Counted from the first letter of the stretch, positions 46,847 through 56,696 are shown. The stretch is DNA of 64,000 nt from Pusillimonas sp. T2 (GCF_002236805.1 NZ_NIQA01000001.1:496001-560000), one strand, 5' to 3'. The notes: a model not told the origin generated them from the letters alone. Numbers and translations are program-made.

Positions 46847-47458
46847 ATGGCTACAGCCAAGAAGGCAGCACCAAAGAAAGCCGCTGCAAAAAAAGCAGCA
46901 CCAGCAAAAAAAGTTGCAGCAACCAAAGCAGCGCCCGCTAAAAAAGCAGTAACGGCAACCAAGGCCGCACCCGCAAAAAAAGCGGCTGTTAAAAAAGCTG
47001 CGCCTGCCAAAAAAGCCGTAGCCAAAAAAGCAGCGCCGGCAAAAAAGGCAGTTGCTAAAAAAGCAGCGCCAGCTAAAAAAGCAGTAGCCCAAAAAGCAGC
47101 ACCGGCCAAGAAAGCCGTCGCGAAAAAAGCTGCGCCAGCCAAGAAAGCAGTAGCAAAGAAAGCAGCACCTGCCAAAAAAGCAGTGCCCGCAAAAAAAGCA
47201 GCCACTAAAGCCGCTGCTGCTCCTGCCAAAAAAGCTGTAGCTAAAAAAGCGGCGCCGGCAAAATCGGCAGCGCCTAAAGCCGACGCCCCCAAGGCCAAAA
47301 AAGAAGAAAAGAAAACCGAAAAAAAAGCCAAGAAAGAAAAAAAAGCCAAAGCAACCAAAGCTGAAGCCAAAGCCAGCAAAGGCGCTCAAGCCACCGAAGC
47401 CAAAAAAACGGTAAACCCCGTCGCATCGTGGCCCTTCCCCACCGGCGACAGGCCTTAA
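46847..47458 (+). CDS. Histone H1-like, lysine/alanine/proline-rich DNA-binding protein
   Basis: A 203-residue very basic protein made almost entirely of AAPAKKAV-type units, with a short acidic/basic tail (KKEEKKTEKKAKKEKKAKATKAEAKASK). This is the BpH1/H1-like nucleoid protein of Bordetella and relatives, which binds DNA and shapes the nucleoid or virulence expression. AAGGAG lies before the ATG at 46847. The last residues (NPVASWPFPTGDRP) are non-repetitive. The gene follows nrdB and ends at a terminator. Repeat number often differs between strains. Confidence 0.93.
   Translation: MATAKKAAPKKAAAKKAAPAKKVAATKAAPAKKAVTATKAAPAKKAAVKKAAPAKKAVAKKAAPAKKAVAKKAAPAKKAVAQKAAPAKKAVAKKAAPAKKAVAKKAAPAKKAVPAKKAATKAAAAPAKKAVAKKAAPAKSAAPKADAPKAKKEEKKTEKKAKKEKKAKATKAEAKASKGAQATEAKKTVNPVASWPFPTGDRP
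46860..47270 (+). repeat. Tandem coding repeats in H1-like gene
   Basis: About fifteen imperfect units of roughly 24-30 bases encode KKAAPAKKAV or variants. The units differ mainly at third bases, so they have drifted since duplication; unit gain and loss by recombination is expected. Confidence 0.8.
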
Positions 47459-47486
47459 GCTTTAAAAGTACCGGCTTTACTTCCTT

Positions 47487-47519
47487 CAAACTGCCTGGCC
47501 ATGCCAGGCAGTTTTTATT
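47487..47519 (+). terminator. Terminator after H1-like gene
   Basis: ACTGCCTGGC, CAT, GCCAGGCAGTTTTTAT forms a ten-base stem with a T run, 30 bases after the stop. Confidence 0.9.
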
Positions 47520-47657
47520 GACACGACAGCATATGCAAACAAGGTCTGCCATCAAGCGTGCCTTTACCGGCCAGCTGAGCAGCAGTGTTTCTGCATGCGC
47601 AAGCCCTGCGCTCGTGCGACAATGTGCCGTTGTTAACTTTCAGGCTGGCGACTACTC

Positions 47658-48221
47658 ATGTTTGGCAATATCCTGCACTTCATTATCAACATCGTCTTCT
47701 CGCTGTTTGGCATTGCGCTCATCATCCGCGCCTGGATGTACGCAATCCGCCTGCATCCGTTCAACCCGTACGCTCAGGCAGTTTTACGCATTACCGACTG
47801 GCTGGTGCAACCTATCAAAAAAGTCATCCCAGCCAGCAAGTTCCTCGACTGGCCCAGCCTGCTGGCCGCCTACCTGACCGCGCTGGTCTTTTTGCTCCTG
47901 ACCTTCTTCGTACTCACCGGCCACTTGCCTGTCGTCAACGGATTGCTGGGCGCCTTGGTCGCCAGCTTTCTCACGGTACTTAAATGGGCGTTCAACCTGG
48001 TGTTGTGGCTCACGCTCATTCAAGTTGTACTGTCGTGGGTTAACCCCATGGCCCCGTTAATGCCCGTACTGCAAACACTTACTGCCCCACTGCTCGACCC
48101 TATCCGCCGCATTCTTCCCAGCCCAGGGGGCATCGACTTCTCACCCCTGGCGCTGCTTATCGTGGCCCAAGTCGTCATGATGGTGCTCGAAGGCTTTGCG
48201 TACCGGCTCTTCGGGGTTTAA
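47658..48221 (+). CDS. YggT family membrane protein
   Basis: A 187-residue inner membrane protein with the YggT domain present twice: N-terminal FGIALIIRAWMYAIRLHPFNPYAQAV and C-terminal LTLIQVVLSWVNPMAPLMPVLQTLTAPLLDPIRRILP, each with two membrane helices. YggT proteins are linked with osmotic tolerance and division or membrane placement, but the exact role is open. It is followed by a strong bidirectional terminator. Confidence 0.92.
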   Translation: MFGNILHFIINIVFSLFGIALIIRAWMYAIRLHPFNPYAQAVLRITDWLVQPIKKVIPASKFLDWPSLLAAYLTALVFLLLTFFVLTGHLPVVNGLLGALVASFLTVLKWAFNLVLWLTLIQVVLSWVNPMAPLMPVLQTLTAPLLDPIRRILPSPGGIDFSPLALLIVAQVVMMVLEGFAYRLFGV

Positions 48222-48240
48222 GCCCGCAACGTTAATCAAC

Positions 48241-48278
48241 CAAAAAAAACGCTGCTTTTATAGCAGCGTTTTTTTTAA
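48241..48278. terminator. Bidirectional terminator
   Basis: AAAAAAAACGCTGC, TTTTATA, GCAGCGTTTTTTTT is a perfect hairpin with A and T runs, between the convergent YggT and lipoprotein genes. Confidence 0.92.
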
Positions 48279-48293
48279 CTTCTTTAACCGTTC

Positions 48294-48794
48294 TTACATG
48301 GGCACGACGCGGGTTGGGCCCTGGCCGCTAATAACACGCACCCGCTGACCGGCCGAAATAGCTACGTCGGCCGCCTGTGCAATAACGCGTGTTTCGCCGT
48401 TATCGAGCTGTACGGTGATTTCGAGCCCTTGGGTTTTACCGACCTGGTTTTCGATGGTGTTACCCAGCAAACCGCCCAAAATAGCGCCGCCTACCGTTGC
48501 AATCGCACGGCCCGAACCGCCGCCCACAGCATTACCGGCAACACCGCCCAAAGCGCCACCTGCAATCATGCCAGCGCCCGACGACTTCTCGTTTTGAATG
48601 GTGACAGGACGCACCGAAACCACAGTGCCCATGCGCATGATTTGCTCTTGTTGCGCCTGACCATAGGTATAGACAGAGCTGGATGCCGAGGGATTGGCAC
48701 ACCCTGCAATAACCGCCAGACTACCTACCGCAACCGCCAATGCAGCCCAGCGACCGCCACGCGATGGAACATGTGTTGTAACTGTCGAACCCAT
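48294..48794 (-). CDS. Glycine-zipper outer membrane lipoprotein (SlyB/Pcp type)
   Basis: A 166-residue lipoprotein. The signal ends in a lipobox (SLAVIAGC, then ANPSASSS). The central part is a glycine zipper rich in GGALGGVAGNAVGGGSGR and GGAILGGLLGNTIE, which inserts in the outer membrane, followed by a C-terminal SH3-like region (LEITVQLDNGETRVIAQ). SlyB-like proteins stabilise the outer membrane. AAAGGAG lies before the ATG. Confidence 0.93.
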   Translation of the reverse strand: MGSTVTTHVPSRGGRWAALAVAVGSLAVIAGCANPSASSSVYTYGQAQQEQIMRMGTVVSVRPVTIQNEKSSGAGMIAGGALGGVAGNAVGGGSGRAIATVGGAILGGLLGNTIENQVGKTQGLEITVQLDNGETRVIAQAADVAISAGQRVRVISGQGPTRVVPM

Positions 48795-48833
48795 TTCGAT
48801 GCTCCTTTAGGCCTTGGACGCAAGGCCCGATAA

Positions 48834-49781
48834 TTAAACTGCTGCCGGCAATGCCAGCCCATAATGTTGCTGAAGCATGGCCGCGATGTCATCGCGCCCA
48901 GGCTGATGATTTTGCGGGCCGCGTGAACCAATTTTAATCGCGCCCATGACATTCGCCAAACAACAGGCGTCGTGCAAGGCCCAGCCTTCGGACAACCCAT
49001 ACAACAAACCCGCGCGGTGGGCATCGCCGCACCCTGTTGGGTCAACTACATCACTAACTTTGACCGGATCAATATGCGTCGAGTTCCCGTTCTGGAACAC
49101 GGTAGCACCTTCGGCACCGCGCGTGACCACAACTGCCTTCAGTCGTTCGGACAAGGCCTCCATGGACACACCGGTACGCTGGGCAATCACGCTGGCCTCG
49201 TAGTCGTTAGCCGTCAACAAGGTAGCCATATCGATCATTTCGTGAAGATCGTCGCCTGAAAAGAGCGGCATGGCCTGCCCCAGGTCGAACACGAACGGAA
49301 TACCGGCATTTTTCATGCGTCGAGCATGGGCAAACATACCCTCTTTGGAGTCGGGCGACACAATGCCCCACACCGCACCGTTGCCATCAAAATCGTTTTC
49401 TGCCGAACGCACCATGGCACCGGGGTGAAACGAAGCAATCTGGTTGTTGTCGAGGTCTGTCGTGATAAAGCACTGGGGCGTGAACATGTCGGAAATGACA
49501 CGAACCTGGCTGACGTCGATACCTAAACTACCCATGTACTCGAGATAATCGGACGCATCGACCCCAACGGTGCCAACGGGCACAGGATGCCCACCCAGCA
49601 AACGCAGGTTGTAGGCAATATTGCCTGCGCAACCACCATACTCTTTACGCATTGACGGCACGAAGAAAGACACGCTAAGCGACTGGATGCTGTCGGGCAA
49701 AATATGATCTTTGAAATGCCCCTCGAAAACCGTAATGGTGTCGAATGCAACCGAACCGCAAACTACTATTTTCTTTGCCAT
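48834..49781 (-). CDS. PfkB family carbohydrate/nucleoside kinase
   Basis: A 315-residue ribokinase-fold protein. YGGCAGNIAYNLRLLGG near residue 54 is the substrate-side motif; DPTGCGDAHRAGLLYGL near the C-terminus holds the catalytic Asp and the anion hole (Cys in the middle, where Ala is usual). The length and VPVGTVGVDASDYL are closest in type to adenosine kinase-like members. It is 1 base behind the zinc-ribbon gene and probably co-transcribed with it. Substrate is not certain. Confidence 0.9.
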   Translation of the reverse strand: MAKKIVVCGSVAFDTITVFEGHFKDHILPDSIQSLSVSFFVPSMRKEYGGCAGNIAYNLRLLGGHPVPVGTVGVDASDYLEYMGSLGIDVSQVRVISDMFTPQCFITTDLDNNQIASFHPGAMVRSAENDFDGNGAVWGIVSPDSKEGMFAHARRMKNAGIPFVFDLGQAMPLFSGDDLHEMIDMATLLTANDYEASVIAQRTGVSMEALSERLKAVVVTRGAEGATVFQNGNSTHIDPVKVSDVVDPTGCGDAHRAGLLYGLSEGWALHDACCLANVMGAIKIGSRGPQNHQPGRDDIAAMLQQHYGLALPAAV

Positions 49782-49782
49782 C

Positions 49783-50748
49783 TTAATCCTTTGAAGGAAA
49801 ATACTTGCCTAATTGATAACCATTGATACGCAAGCCGTTAACTGGCACCGATACACGCAAACGAACCTCTTGTTGCGCGCCGAACGGGCCTCTGAGCTGT
49901 TGATCGTCAAGATAGTCGGCGGGCTGCAAAATACGTCGCGACACAATGGCGCCCGAGAAATCGACCAGGTCGAGTGTAAGCGCCGGCCACTGCTGCGGCT
50001 TGTCGTAGGTATTGCGCATGACAACAGTCAACACCATTTCAGTCACGTCTGCCGCACCCAACGGAGGCCTAGTCTGTCCGGCTTCTGCGCCAGCCGCACG
50101 TAATGAAGAATCCATTATCGAGATGCGATCAATGCGCTGCGGATAGTCGACGGTGCAATCAAGATGCAGGCATGCACGCTCAAGCCAGGGTCGAGTCCAT
50201 GGCACCTCAGCCGCCAGTTGCATACGGAATGCATAAGCCAGCAAAAGGGCCGCCAGACCCAAAATCAGCAATACCAACACCCAACGCAGCCCGCCCGAGC
50301 GCCCACTCGACACACGTCGACGATCGGTTAAAAATACGCTGTCGTTGACCTTACGATAATTTTTGGGCTCGACGAAAATACGAGGCGCGTCCGATGCGGG
50401 CGCATCGTCTTCGATATCGGACTCGAACACGCCAGCGCCGCGATCATTGAGGGTATGTGGTGAGCGAGGCCCGGCACTGGGCGCCGCAAACGTAGGCTCG
50501 GGTCGTGCGGGCACCGCAGGCGCCCGACCTCGTACAGGAATCGTCACGGGCGGCAACGTATCCTCTGGCGCCTGAGGCAGCGCTGCGGGTACGTAGTCTT
50601 CGGCCGACTTCTCGTCTACGACCGCCTCGTAGCCGTCGAAGATGCCGGCGCAATTAATGCACCGGATATATCCCTTGCGCAGCTTCATTTGCTCGAGGCT
50701 GGCCCCGAAGACAGTGCCGCAATCGGGGCAACGGGTGTTCAGCTTCAT
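49783..50748 (-). CDS. Zinc-ribbon membrane protein (DUF3426)
   Basis: A 321-residue protein with an MJ0042-type zinc ribbon at its start (CPDCGTVFGASLEQMKL, CINCAGIFDGYEAV), a long disordered Pro/Ala-rich linker, one membrane segment (LRWVLVLLILGLAALLLAYAF, about residues 178-198), and a C-terminal DUF3426 domain expected outside the membrane. The function is not known; such genes follow prmA in many betaproteobacteria, as here (21 bases). Confidence 0.9.
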   Translation of the reverse strand: MKLNTRCPDCGTVFGASLEQMKLRKGYIRCINCAGIFDGYEAVVDEKSAEDYVPAALPQAPEDTLPPVTIPVRGRAPAVPARPEPTFAAPSAGPRSPHTLNDRGAGVFESDIEDDAPASDAPRIFVEPKNYRKVNDSVFLTDRRRVSSGRSGGLRWVLVLLILGLAALLLAYAFRMQLAAEVPWTRPWLERACLHLDCTVDYPQRIDRISIMDSSLRAAGAEAGQTRPPLGAADVTEMVLTVVMRNTYDKPQQWPALTLDLVDFSGAIVSRRILQPADYLDDQQLRGPFGAQQEVRLRVSVPVNGLRINGYQLGKYFPSKD

Positions 50749-50769
50749 ACTGCTACGCCAGAAGAAACA

Positions 50770-51678
50770 TTACTGGCCACGTTGGCCGTGCAAACATACC
50801 CAGCCGTCACGGGCTTTCCAGACAGACATGGCTATCCAGGGGGCATACGCTTGCGCGACCTCTTCGGCCTGCCGCTCGAGCACCCCTGACAACACTAGAT
50901 GACCACCAGGCGACACCCGATGACACAGCATGGGCGCAAGGATCTTGAGCGGATTGGACAGAATATTGGCTACAACGACGCCAAAATCGCCCTCGGGCAA
51001 AGCATCGGGCAAACCAGCCTGCAATTCGACCTGATTGACTGACGCGTTGTATTGCGTCGAGGTGACTGCCTGCGGGTCGATGTCGACCGCCCAGGTAGGG
51101 CCACAGCCGAGCTTACGCGCAGCAATGGCCAAAATACCCGAACCGCATCCGTAATCGAGCACGGTGGGCGCCCCTGTCATGGCTTCGGACAACCATTCGA
51201 GGCACAAGTGCGTTGTAGGGTGACTGCCCGTACCAAACGCCAGACCAGGATCAAGCTCAAGCGTGACCACGTCGTCTGATGCGGGCACGATCTGATCATC
51301 GCGATGCCAACTCGGGATAATCCAGACTTTTTCACCCACTTGGATCGGGCCAAACTGCGATTGCGTTACCCGAACCCAGTCAGCGTCGGGCACCTCGCGT
51401 GTTTCCCAGTGAGATAGGTCGAGCCCCAGGTCGGCATTGACACGCACGGCCTCAAGGATGTGCTCGGGGTCAACACCATCGGGAAGCAAGGCAACAACAC
51501 AGTTGTGTTGCCACGCCTGCACTTCGGGCTCGGTACCCGGTTCGCCGAACAAAGGCTGTTCAGCTTCGGTATCACGGTCGGCGTCTTCTACAGACACCGA
51601 CAGCACACCCGCCTCGAGCAGCGCGTCGGACAATGCCTCTGCCGCTGCTTCGGGACAATTCAACACCAATTCACGCAT
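50770..51678 (-). CDS. prmA: Ribosomal protein L11 methyltransferase
   Basis: A 302-residue SAM-dependent enzyme that trimethylates lysines of ribosomal protein L11. It has the L11-binding N-terminal domain, GTGSHPTTHLCLEWL, the SAM-binding motif VLDYGCGSGILAIAA, and VVANILSNPLKIL. It is 32 bases behind accC, the order accB-accC-prmA being common in betaproteobacteria. Confidence 0.97.
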   Translation of the reverse strand: MRELVLNCPEAAAEALSDALLEAGVLSVSVEDADRDTEAEQPLFGEPGTEPEVQAWQHNCVVALLPDGVDPEHILEAVRVNADLGLDLSHWETREVPDADWVRVTQSQFGPIQVGEKVWIIPSWHRDDQIVPASDDVVTLELDPGLAFGTGSHPTTHLCLEWLSEAMTGAPTVLDYGCGSGILAIAARKLGCGPTWAVDIDPQAVTSTQYNASVNQVELQAGLPDALPEGDFGVVVANILSNPLKILAPMLCHRVSPGGHLVLSGVLERQAEEVAQAYAPWIAMSVWKARDGWVCLHGQRGQ

Positions 51679-51710
51679 GAGAGCTTCCGGATTGTTGACG
51701 AACGGCCCGA

Positions 51711-53057
51711 TCAGGGACGCTGCGACAACTTGTGTTCGAGATAGTGAATACTGGTGCCACCCTCGACAAAGCGGGCGTCTTGCATCAGCTCGCGGTGCAG
51801 CGGGATGTTGGTTTGAATGCCTTCAACCACCATTTCGGACAAGGCAATTTGCATACGCGCAATCGCCTGCTCGCGGGTATCACCATACGTAATGAGCTTG
51901 CCGATCATGGAGTCGTAGTTAGGCGGAATGCTGTAACCGCTGAATACGTGGGAATCGAGACGAACACCCATCCCCCCCGGGGCATGCCAGGCGGTGATTT
52001 TGCCCGGGCTGGGCGTAAATTTGAAGGGGTCTTCGGCGTTGATACGGCACTCGATGGCATGGCCGCGGAACTGGACGTCACGCTGACGGAGCGTAAATTT
52101 TTCGCCGGCGGCAATCCGGATTTGCTGGGCAACCAGATCGACACCTGTAATCATTTCGGTAACGGTATGTTCGACCTGAATACGAGTGTTCATCTCGATG
52201 AAGAAGAACTCACCATTTTCATACAAGAATTCGAATGTCCCTGCGCCGCGATAACCCATTTTGCGGCAGGCTTCGGCACAACGTTCGCCAATGCGTTCAA
52301 TGAGCTTGCGCTGAATATGCGGAGCGGGCGCTTCCTCAATAACCTTTTGGTGGCGACGCTGCATCGAGCAATCGCGCTCACCCAGCCACACGGCATTACG
52401 TCCGCCGTCGGCCAGCACCTGGATTTCGACGTGACGCGGGTTCTCGAGGAATTTTTCGAGGTAGACCTCGGGGTTGTTGAACGCAGCACCGGCTTCGGTG
52501 CGCGTCATACCCACAGCATTAAGCAGCGCGGCCTCGGTGTACACCACACGCATGCCACGACCGCCACCACCACCAGCAGCCTTGATAATGACCGGGTAAC
52601 CCACGTTGCGTGCAATGCGCAAAATTTCTTGCGGGTCTTCGGGCAGCGCGCCGTCGGAGCCGGGCACAACCGGCACACCGGCTTCGATCATGGCGTGCTT
52701 GGCACTGACCTTGTCACCCATGAGGCGAATGGTTTCGGGGCGAGGGCCGATAAAAACAAAGCCGCTTTTTTCAACGCGCTCTGCGAAGTCGGCGTTTTCG
52801 GACAAAAACCCGTACCCAGGGTGAATGGCTTCGGCGTCGGTAACTTCGGCGGCCGAGATAAGGGCCGGCATACTCAGGTAGCTGTCTTTGGCAGACGCAG
52901 GGCCGATGCAAACAGCCTCGTCGGCCAGACGTACGTACTTGGCCGAACGGTCGGCCTCGGAGTACACGACAACGGTTTTAATGCCCAGTTCACGGCAGGC
53001 CCGCTGAATGCGCAGGGCGATTTCACCGCGATTGGCAATCAGGATTTTTTCAAACAT
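51711..53057 (-). CDS. accC: Biotin carboxylase subunit of acetyl-CoA carboxylase
   Basis: A 448-residue ATP-grasp enzyme that carboxylates the biotin of AccB. It opens [20 protein letters not shown], and has [17 protein letters not shown], the Gly-rich ATP loop [15 protein letters not shown], the [18 protein letters not shown] active-site block, and the C-terminal domain. It is 3 bases behind accB, so translation is coupled. Confidence 0.98.
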   Translation of the reverse strand: MFEKILIANRGEIALRIQRACRELGIKTVVVYSEADRSAKYVRLADEAVCIGPASAKDSYLSMPALISAAEVTDAEAIHPGYGFLSENADFAERVEKSGFVFIGPRPETIRLMGDKVSAKHAMIEAGVPVVPGSDGALPEDPQEILRIARNVGYPVIIKAAGGGGGRGMRVVYTEAALLNAVGMTRTEAGAAFNNPEVYLEKFLENPRHVEIQVLADGGRNAVWLGERDCSMQRRHQKVIEEAPAPHIQRKLIERIGERCAEACRKMGYRGAGTFEFLYENGEFFFIEMNTRIQVEHTVTEMITGVDLVAQQIRIAAGEKFTLRQRDVQFRGHAIECRINAEDPFKFTPSPGKITAWHAPGGMGVRLDSHVFSGYSIPPNYDSMIGKLITYGDTREQAIARMQIALSEMVVEGIQTNIPLHRELMQDARFVEGGTSIHYLEHKLSQRP

Positions 53058-53060
53058 GGA

Positions 53061-53507
53061 TCAGCCAATTACAAATAGGGGTTGGCCATACTCGACGGGC
53101 TCGCCATTCTCGACCAGGATTTCTTTGATCACGCCAGACTTGTCTGCTTCAATTTCGTTCAGCAACTTCATGGCTTCGATGATGCACACCGGATCGCCTT
53201 CTTTAACCGACTGGCCAACCTCGACAAAAGGCGAAGCCCCTGGATTAGGCGCACGGTAGAACGTACCTACCATAGGTGCTTTGACGATATGGCCTTGCGG
53301 CGCCTTGGGCGCGGCTTCGGCGGGGGCAGCGGGTGCTGCCGCAGCTGCGGCCTGCACAGGCGCGGCCTCGGGCACGTAGGCCACCGGCTGAACCGACTGG
53401 GAGAATTTGACGATGCGTACCTTACCCTCGCCTTCGGTGATTTCGAGTTCGGCAATACCGGACTCGGCAACGAGATCGATCAAGGTTTTTAATTTTCTGA
53501 GGTCCAT
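53061..53507 (-). CDS. accB: Biotin carboxyl carrier protein of acetyl-CoA carboxylase
   Basis: A 148-residue carrier. An N-terminal helix region ([22 protein letters not shown]) and an Ala/Pro-rich linker lead to the biotinyl domain, with the modified Lys in [12 protein letters not shown] and the thumb [14 protein letters not shown]. It is first of the accB-accC-prmA operon. GGGAAG precedes the ATG. Confidence 0.98.
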   Translation of the reverse strand: MDLRKLKTLIDLVAESGIAELEITEGEGKVRIVKFSQSVQPVAYVPEAAPVQAAAAAAPAAPAEAAPKAPQGHIVKAPMVGTFYRAPNPGASPFVEVGQSVKEGDPVCIIEAMKLLNEIEADKSGVIKEILVENGEPVEYGQPLFVIG

Positions 53508-53594
53508 ACAAACTTCCCGTAACGCGGCATCAGGCCAATTCAGCGCGATGCTCGAGTAATGATTGTTAAAAAATTAATTGGTGAAACGCAGCAC

Positions 53595-54029
53595 CTAATG
53601 AGCCAGGGCATAACGAAGCGCTGCCTCGTACCCATAGGCACCTAAACCTGCAATAACGCCCTGCGCCTGATCCGACAAATACGAGTGATGACGGAAAGGT
53701 TCACGTTTGTAGACGTTGGACAAATGTACTTCGATGAACGGCAAACCCACTGCGGCCAACGCATCGCGAATAGCCACACTGGTGTGCGTGTAAGCACCTG
53801 CATTAATGATAATGAATTCTGTTTCGTCGTGCCGGGTCGCCTGAATGCGATCAACCAGCTCACCTTCGTGGTTGCTTTGAAAAACAGCACAACCCGCATC
53901 GGCTTCGGCGCAGACTTCGGCCAGGCGCGCGTTGATATCGGCCAGCGTTTGCCGCCCGTAAATGCCGGGTTCGCGGGTACCCAGCATGTTCAGGTTAGGG
54001 CCATGCAAAACCAGAATGTGTTGTGCCAT
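53595..54029 (-). CDS. aroQ: 3-dehydroquinate dehydratase, type II
   Basis: A 144-residue enzyme of the shikimate pathway, converting 3-dehydroquinate to 3-dehydroshikimate. It has the family start [21 protein letters not shown], with active-site Tyr and Arg, the [13 protein letters not shown] block, and [17 protein letters not shown] and [18 protein letters not shown]. It lies upstream of accB on the same strand, usual for the group. Confidence 0.98.
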   Translation of the reverse strand: MAQHILVLHGPNLNMLGTREPGIYGRQTLADINARLAEVCAEADAGCAVFQSNHEGELVDRIQATRHDETEFIIINAGAYTHTSVAIRDALAAVGLPFIEVHLSNVYKREPFRHHSYLSDQAQGVIAGLGAYGYEAALRYALAH

Positions 54030-54135
54030 TTATGCTTTTCTACGACAGACAGACCGTCTTTTTACGCTAAAGAGCGTTATTTGTCTATTAAATACCCAAA
54101 AACCCAGGAACGTATTGGATTGCAGCAACACGTAC

Positions 54136-54645
54136 TCAAGGCTTTGAAACACGCTGCAAAATCGCGTCGAGATGATCGGGCTTGACCTGACCCATAATGC
54201 GTTCGAGAACGTTGCCGGACGCATCGTACACCAGGGTATACGGCAAACCACCTGTTGGATTGCCCAAGGTTTTCATTAAGTCGATGCCACCATACCCCGT
54301 GACCAGCAACGGATACGTCACATTGACCTTAGGAATGAACTTTTTAATGTTGGCAGCCGTATCGACCCCCAACCCCACAAACTGCACCCCAGGATACTTT
54401 TGCTTAAGCGCTTCGAGGTCGGGCATTTCTTTGACACAAGGCGGACACCAAGTCGCCCAGAAATTAACCACCACTGGACCGCCCCGCCACTGATCGAGCG
54501 GAACCGGGGTGCCGTCAGAGTCGGGAAACTGAAGACCAAACAACCCGGCCGACGATGCCACGGCATGGGGTACCCCCCCAACGGCCAAAAGCCCTGCGGC
54601 AAACATGCCCAGGCAACGCTGCAAAAATTTACGACGCATCATCAT
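54136..54645 (-). CDS. TlpA-like thioredoxin-family protein, exported
   Basis: A protein of about 169 residues. The N-terminus (MMMRRKFLQRCLGMFAAGLLAVGG) is a signal peptide or anchor; the rest is a thioredoxin-like fold with WATWCPPCVKEMP, the redox Cys-x2-Cys, and a cis-Pro loop (NPTGGLPYTLVYD). TlpA-like proteins reduce disulfides in the periplasm, often for cytochrome c biogenesis or copper handling. The start is uncertain among three adjacent ATGs at 54639-54645; no clear ribosome-binding site is seen. It is divergent from mpl. Confidence 0.9.
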   Translation of the reverse strand: MMMRRKFLQRCLGMFAAGLLAVGGVPHAVASSAGLFGLQFPDSDGTPVPLDQWRGGPVVVNFWATWCPPCVKEMPDLEALKQKYPGVQFVGLGVDTAANIKKFIPKVNVTYPLLVTGYGGIDLMKTLGNPTGGLPYTLVYDASGNVLERIMGQVKPDHLDAILQRVSKP

Positions 54646-54721
54646 AAAATGGATTTTAACATCGCCGTTATTCAAGCGCGGCACTACCGGCTGACTACAA
54701 TAGGCAGCCAGGAGAAAACGA

Positions 54722-56095
54722 ATGCACATACATATTTTGGGGATCTGCGGGACCTTCATGGGCGGTTTGGCCCTGATCGCCCGCGCGGCAGGCCACACTG
54801 TCACGGGCTGCGACGCCGGTGTCTACCCCCCCATGAGCACCCAGCTTGAAGAACAGGGCATCACCCTGACCGAAGGCTTCGGGGCCGACCAGGTCGACCT
54901 TAAACCCGACCTGTTCATCGTGGGCAACGTTGTGACGCGCGGCAACCCGCTGATGGAAACCATTCTTGACCTTGGCTTGCCTTACACGTCGGGCCCGCAA
55001 TGGCTGGGCGAAAACATTCTGCAAGGGCAACATGTTCTGGCTGTTGCCGGCACACACGGGAAAACCACAACCAGCTCGATGCTGGCCTGGATACTGGAAC
55101 AAGCTGGGCTAGCCCCCAATTTCCTGATTGGCGGCATCGCCCCGGGCCTCAAAGTATCGGCCCGGTTCAACCCGGCACAAAAATTCTTCGTCATCGAAGC
55201 CGACGAATACGACACAGCCTTTTTCGACAAGCGATCAAAGTTTGTACATTACCGGCCGCGTACCGCGATACTGAACAACCTTGAATACGATCATGCGGAT
55301 ATCTTCCCGACGCTGGACGCCATCGAAACTCAGTTTCATCACTTGCTTCGCACCGTGCCGGCCAGCGGGCAAGTCATACGCCCCGTCAATGCGCCTGCTC
55401 TCGACCGCGTCATCGCACGCGGTTGCTGGACGCCCGTTGTCGACTTCGGCGACAACGGCCACTGGCAGTATCGCGATCAAGGCCATGCTACCCACTTCAG
55501 TGTCATTCAAGACGGCACACCCGTAGGCGACGTCACCTGGAGCCTGACCGGCGAACACAACAAGCTGAACGCGCTGGCCGCCTTAGCAGCAGCGCGCCAC
55601 GTGGGGGTCGACACCGCGCAAGCACTGCTGGCGCTGTCGAGCTTTGGCGGAGTGAAGCGGCGCATGGAAGTGCGCGGCACCATCGCCGACATTACGGTGT
55701 ACGACGACTTCGCCCACCACCCCACGGCCATTGCTACGACGCTGGCCGGCCTGCGCCGGCAAGTCGGTCAGGCCCGCATTCTGGCCGTCATCGAACCACG
55801 TTCGAACACGATGAAACTGGGCACCATGGCCGCACAACTGCCCGGCGCCTTGCAAGATGCCGACTTGGTGTTTTGCTTTGGCGAAACACAAGGCAAACAC
55901 GCCCTGGGCTGGGACCCAACCCAGGTACTGGCGCCCCTGGGTACAAAAGCTCACGCACATCACGACTTGAACACACTGGTACAAGCCATCGTTACCGCCG
56001 CCACTGCCGGCGACCATATCCTGATCATGAGCAACGGCAGTTTCGGCGGTATCCACCAAAAAGTCCTTGCTGCTTTACAGCAACCCCACCCATGA
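54722..56095 (+). CDS. mpl: UDP-N-acetylmuramate:L-Ala-gamma-D-Glu-meso-DAP ligase
   Basis: A 457-residue Mur-ligase-family enzyme that reattaches recycled murein tripeptide to UDP-MurNAc. It starts MHIHILGICGTFMGGLALIAR, with the ATP-binding loop AGTHGKTTTSSML, and YDDFAHHPTAIATTLAGLR in the C-terminal domain. AGGAG lies before the ATG. Its stop overlaps the next start (ATGA). anmK in the same window is part of the same recycling pathway. Confidence 0.97.
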   Translation: MHIHILGICGTFMGGLALIARAAGHTVTGCDAGVYPPMSTQLEEQGITLTEGFGADQVDLKPDLFIVGNVVTRGNPLMETILDLGLPYTSGPQWLGENILQGQHVLAVAGTHGKTTTSSMLAWILEQAGLAPNFLIGGIAPGLKVSARFNPAQKFFVIEADEYDTAFFDKRSKFVHYRPRTAILNNLEYDHADIFPTLDAIETQFHHLLRTVPASGQVIRPVNAPALDRVIARGCWTPVVDFGDNGHWQYRDQGHATHFSVIQDGTPVGDVTWSLTGEHNKLNALAALAAARHVGVDTAQALLALSSFGGVKRRMEVRGTIADITVYDDFAHHPTAIATTLAGLRRQVGQARILAVIEPRSNTMKLGTMAAQLPGALQDADLVFCFGETQGKHALGWDPTQVLAPLGTKAHAHHDLNTLVQAIVTAATAGDHILIMSNGSFGGIHQKVLAALQQPHP

Positions 56096-56682
56096 TTCTT
56101 TACTTGCACGGCTTTCGCTCCTCACCGCAATCCGCCAAGGCCCAGTGGCTAGCCCAAGCCGTTGCCGACCTGAACCTGACCGACCACTGGCATTGTCCGC
56201 AACTGCCGGCCAGCCCGCAGGCCACGATCGATTTATGCAACAATCTTATTGACTCGCATGCAAGCGACCCGGCTGGCGTCACCCTTGTGGGCTCGTCGCT
56301 TGGGGGCTATTACGCCGGTCACCTGGCGCATACTCGCGGCTGTCGTTCCGTTTTGCTCAACCCGGTCATTTACGCCGCACGCGACCTGGCCACTCAAGTC
56401 GGCACACACCAGCAATACCACAGCACCGAACCTTTCGTTTTTTTGCCCAGGCATGTCGACGAACTCGCCGCACTTGCATTTCCAAAGCCCCAGATGCACA
56501 GCCGCTATTTTTTAATGGCGTGTACGGGCGACGAAGTGCTTGACTGGAAAGAAATGGCAGCTTGGTACGCAGGGTGCCAAAGCCGCATCGTCAGCGGCAG
56601 CGACCACGGCATTTCCGACTTCCCGCGCTGGTTGCCCGAAGTCATGCAATTCATTCGGGCCATACCCCAAACGCAACGATAA
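56092..56682 (+). CDS. YqiA-type esterase, alpha/beta hydrolase
   Basis: A 196-residue enzyme. It starts MILYLHGFRSSPQSAKAQWL, with nucleophile elbow VGSSLGGYYAGHLA, and the catalytic Asp and His in LMACTGDEVLDW and SGSDHGISDFPRW. This matches the YqiA/YcfP family of small esterases. It is translated in overlap with mpl and is followed by the RNB ribonuclease gene 14 bases later. Physiological substrate unknown. Confidence 0.93.
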   Translation: MILYLHGFRSSPQSAKAQWLAQAVADLNLTDHWHCPQLPASPQATIDLCNNLIDSHASDPAGVTLVGSSLGGYYAGHLAHTRGCRSVLLNPVIYAARDLATQVGTHQQYHSTEPFVFLPRHVDELAALAFPKPQMHSRYFLMACTGDEVLDWKEMAAWYAGCQSRIVSGSDHGISDFPRWLPEVMQFIRAIPQTQR

Positions 56683-56696
56683 AAACACAACGATAT

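Noticed and set aside
46832-47389. Long minus-strand frame opposite the H1-like gene, rich in Gly, Cys and Phe
   Set aside because: It is the mirror of the Lys/Ala codon repeats and has no ribosome-binding site or family likeness.
51732-53078. 448-codon plus-strand frame opposite accC
   Set aside because: accC is certain on the other strand; the frame only reflects its GC-rich third positions.
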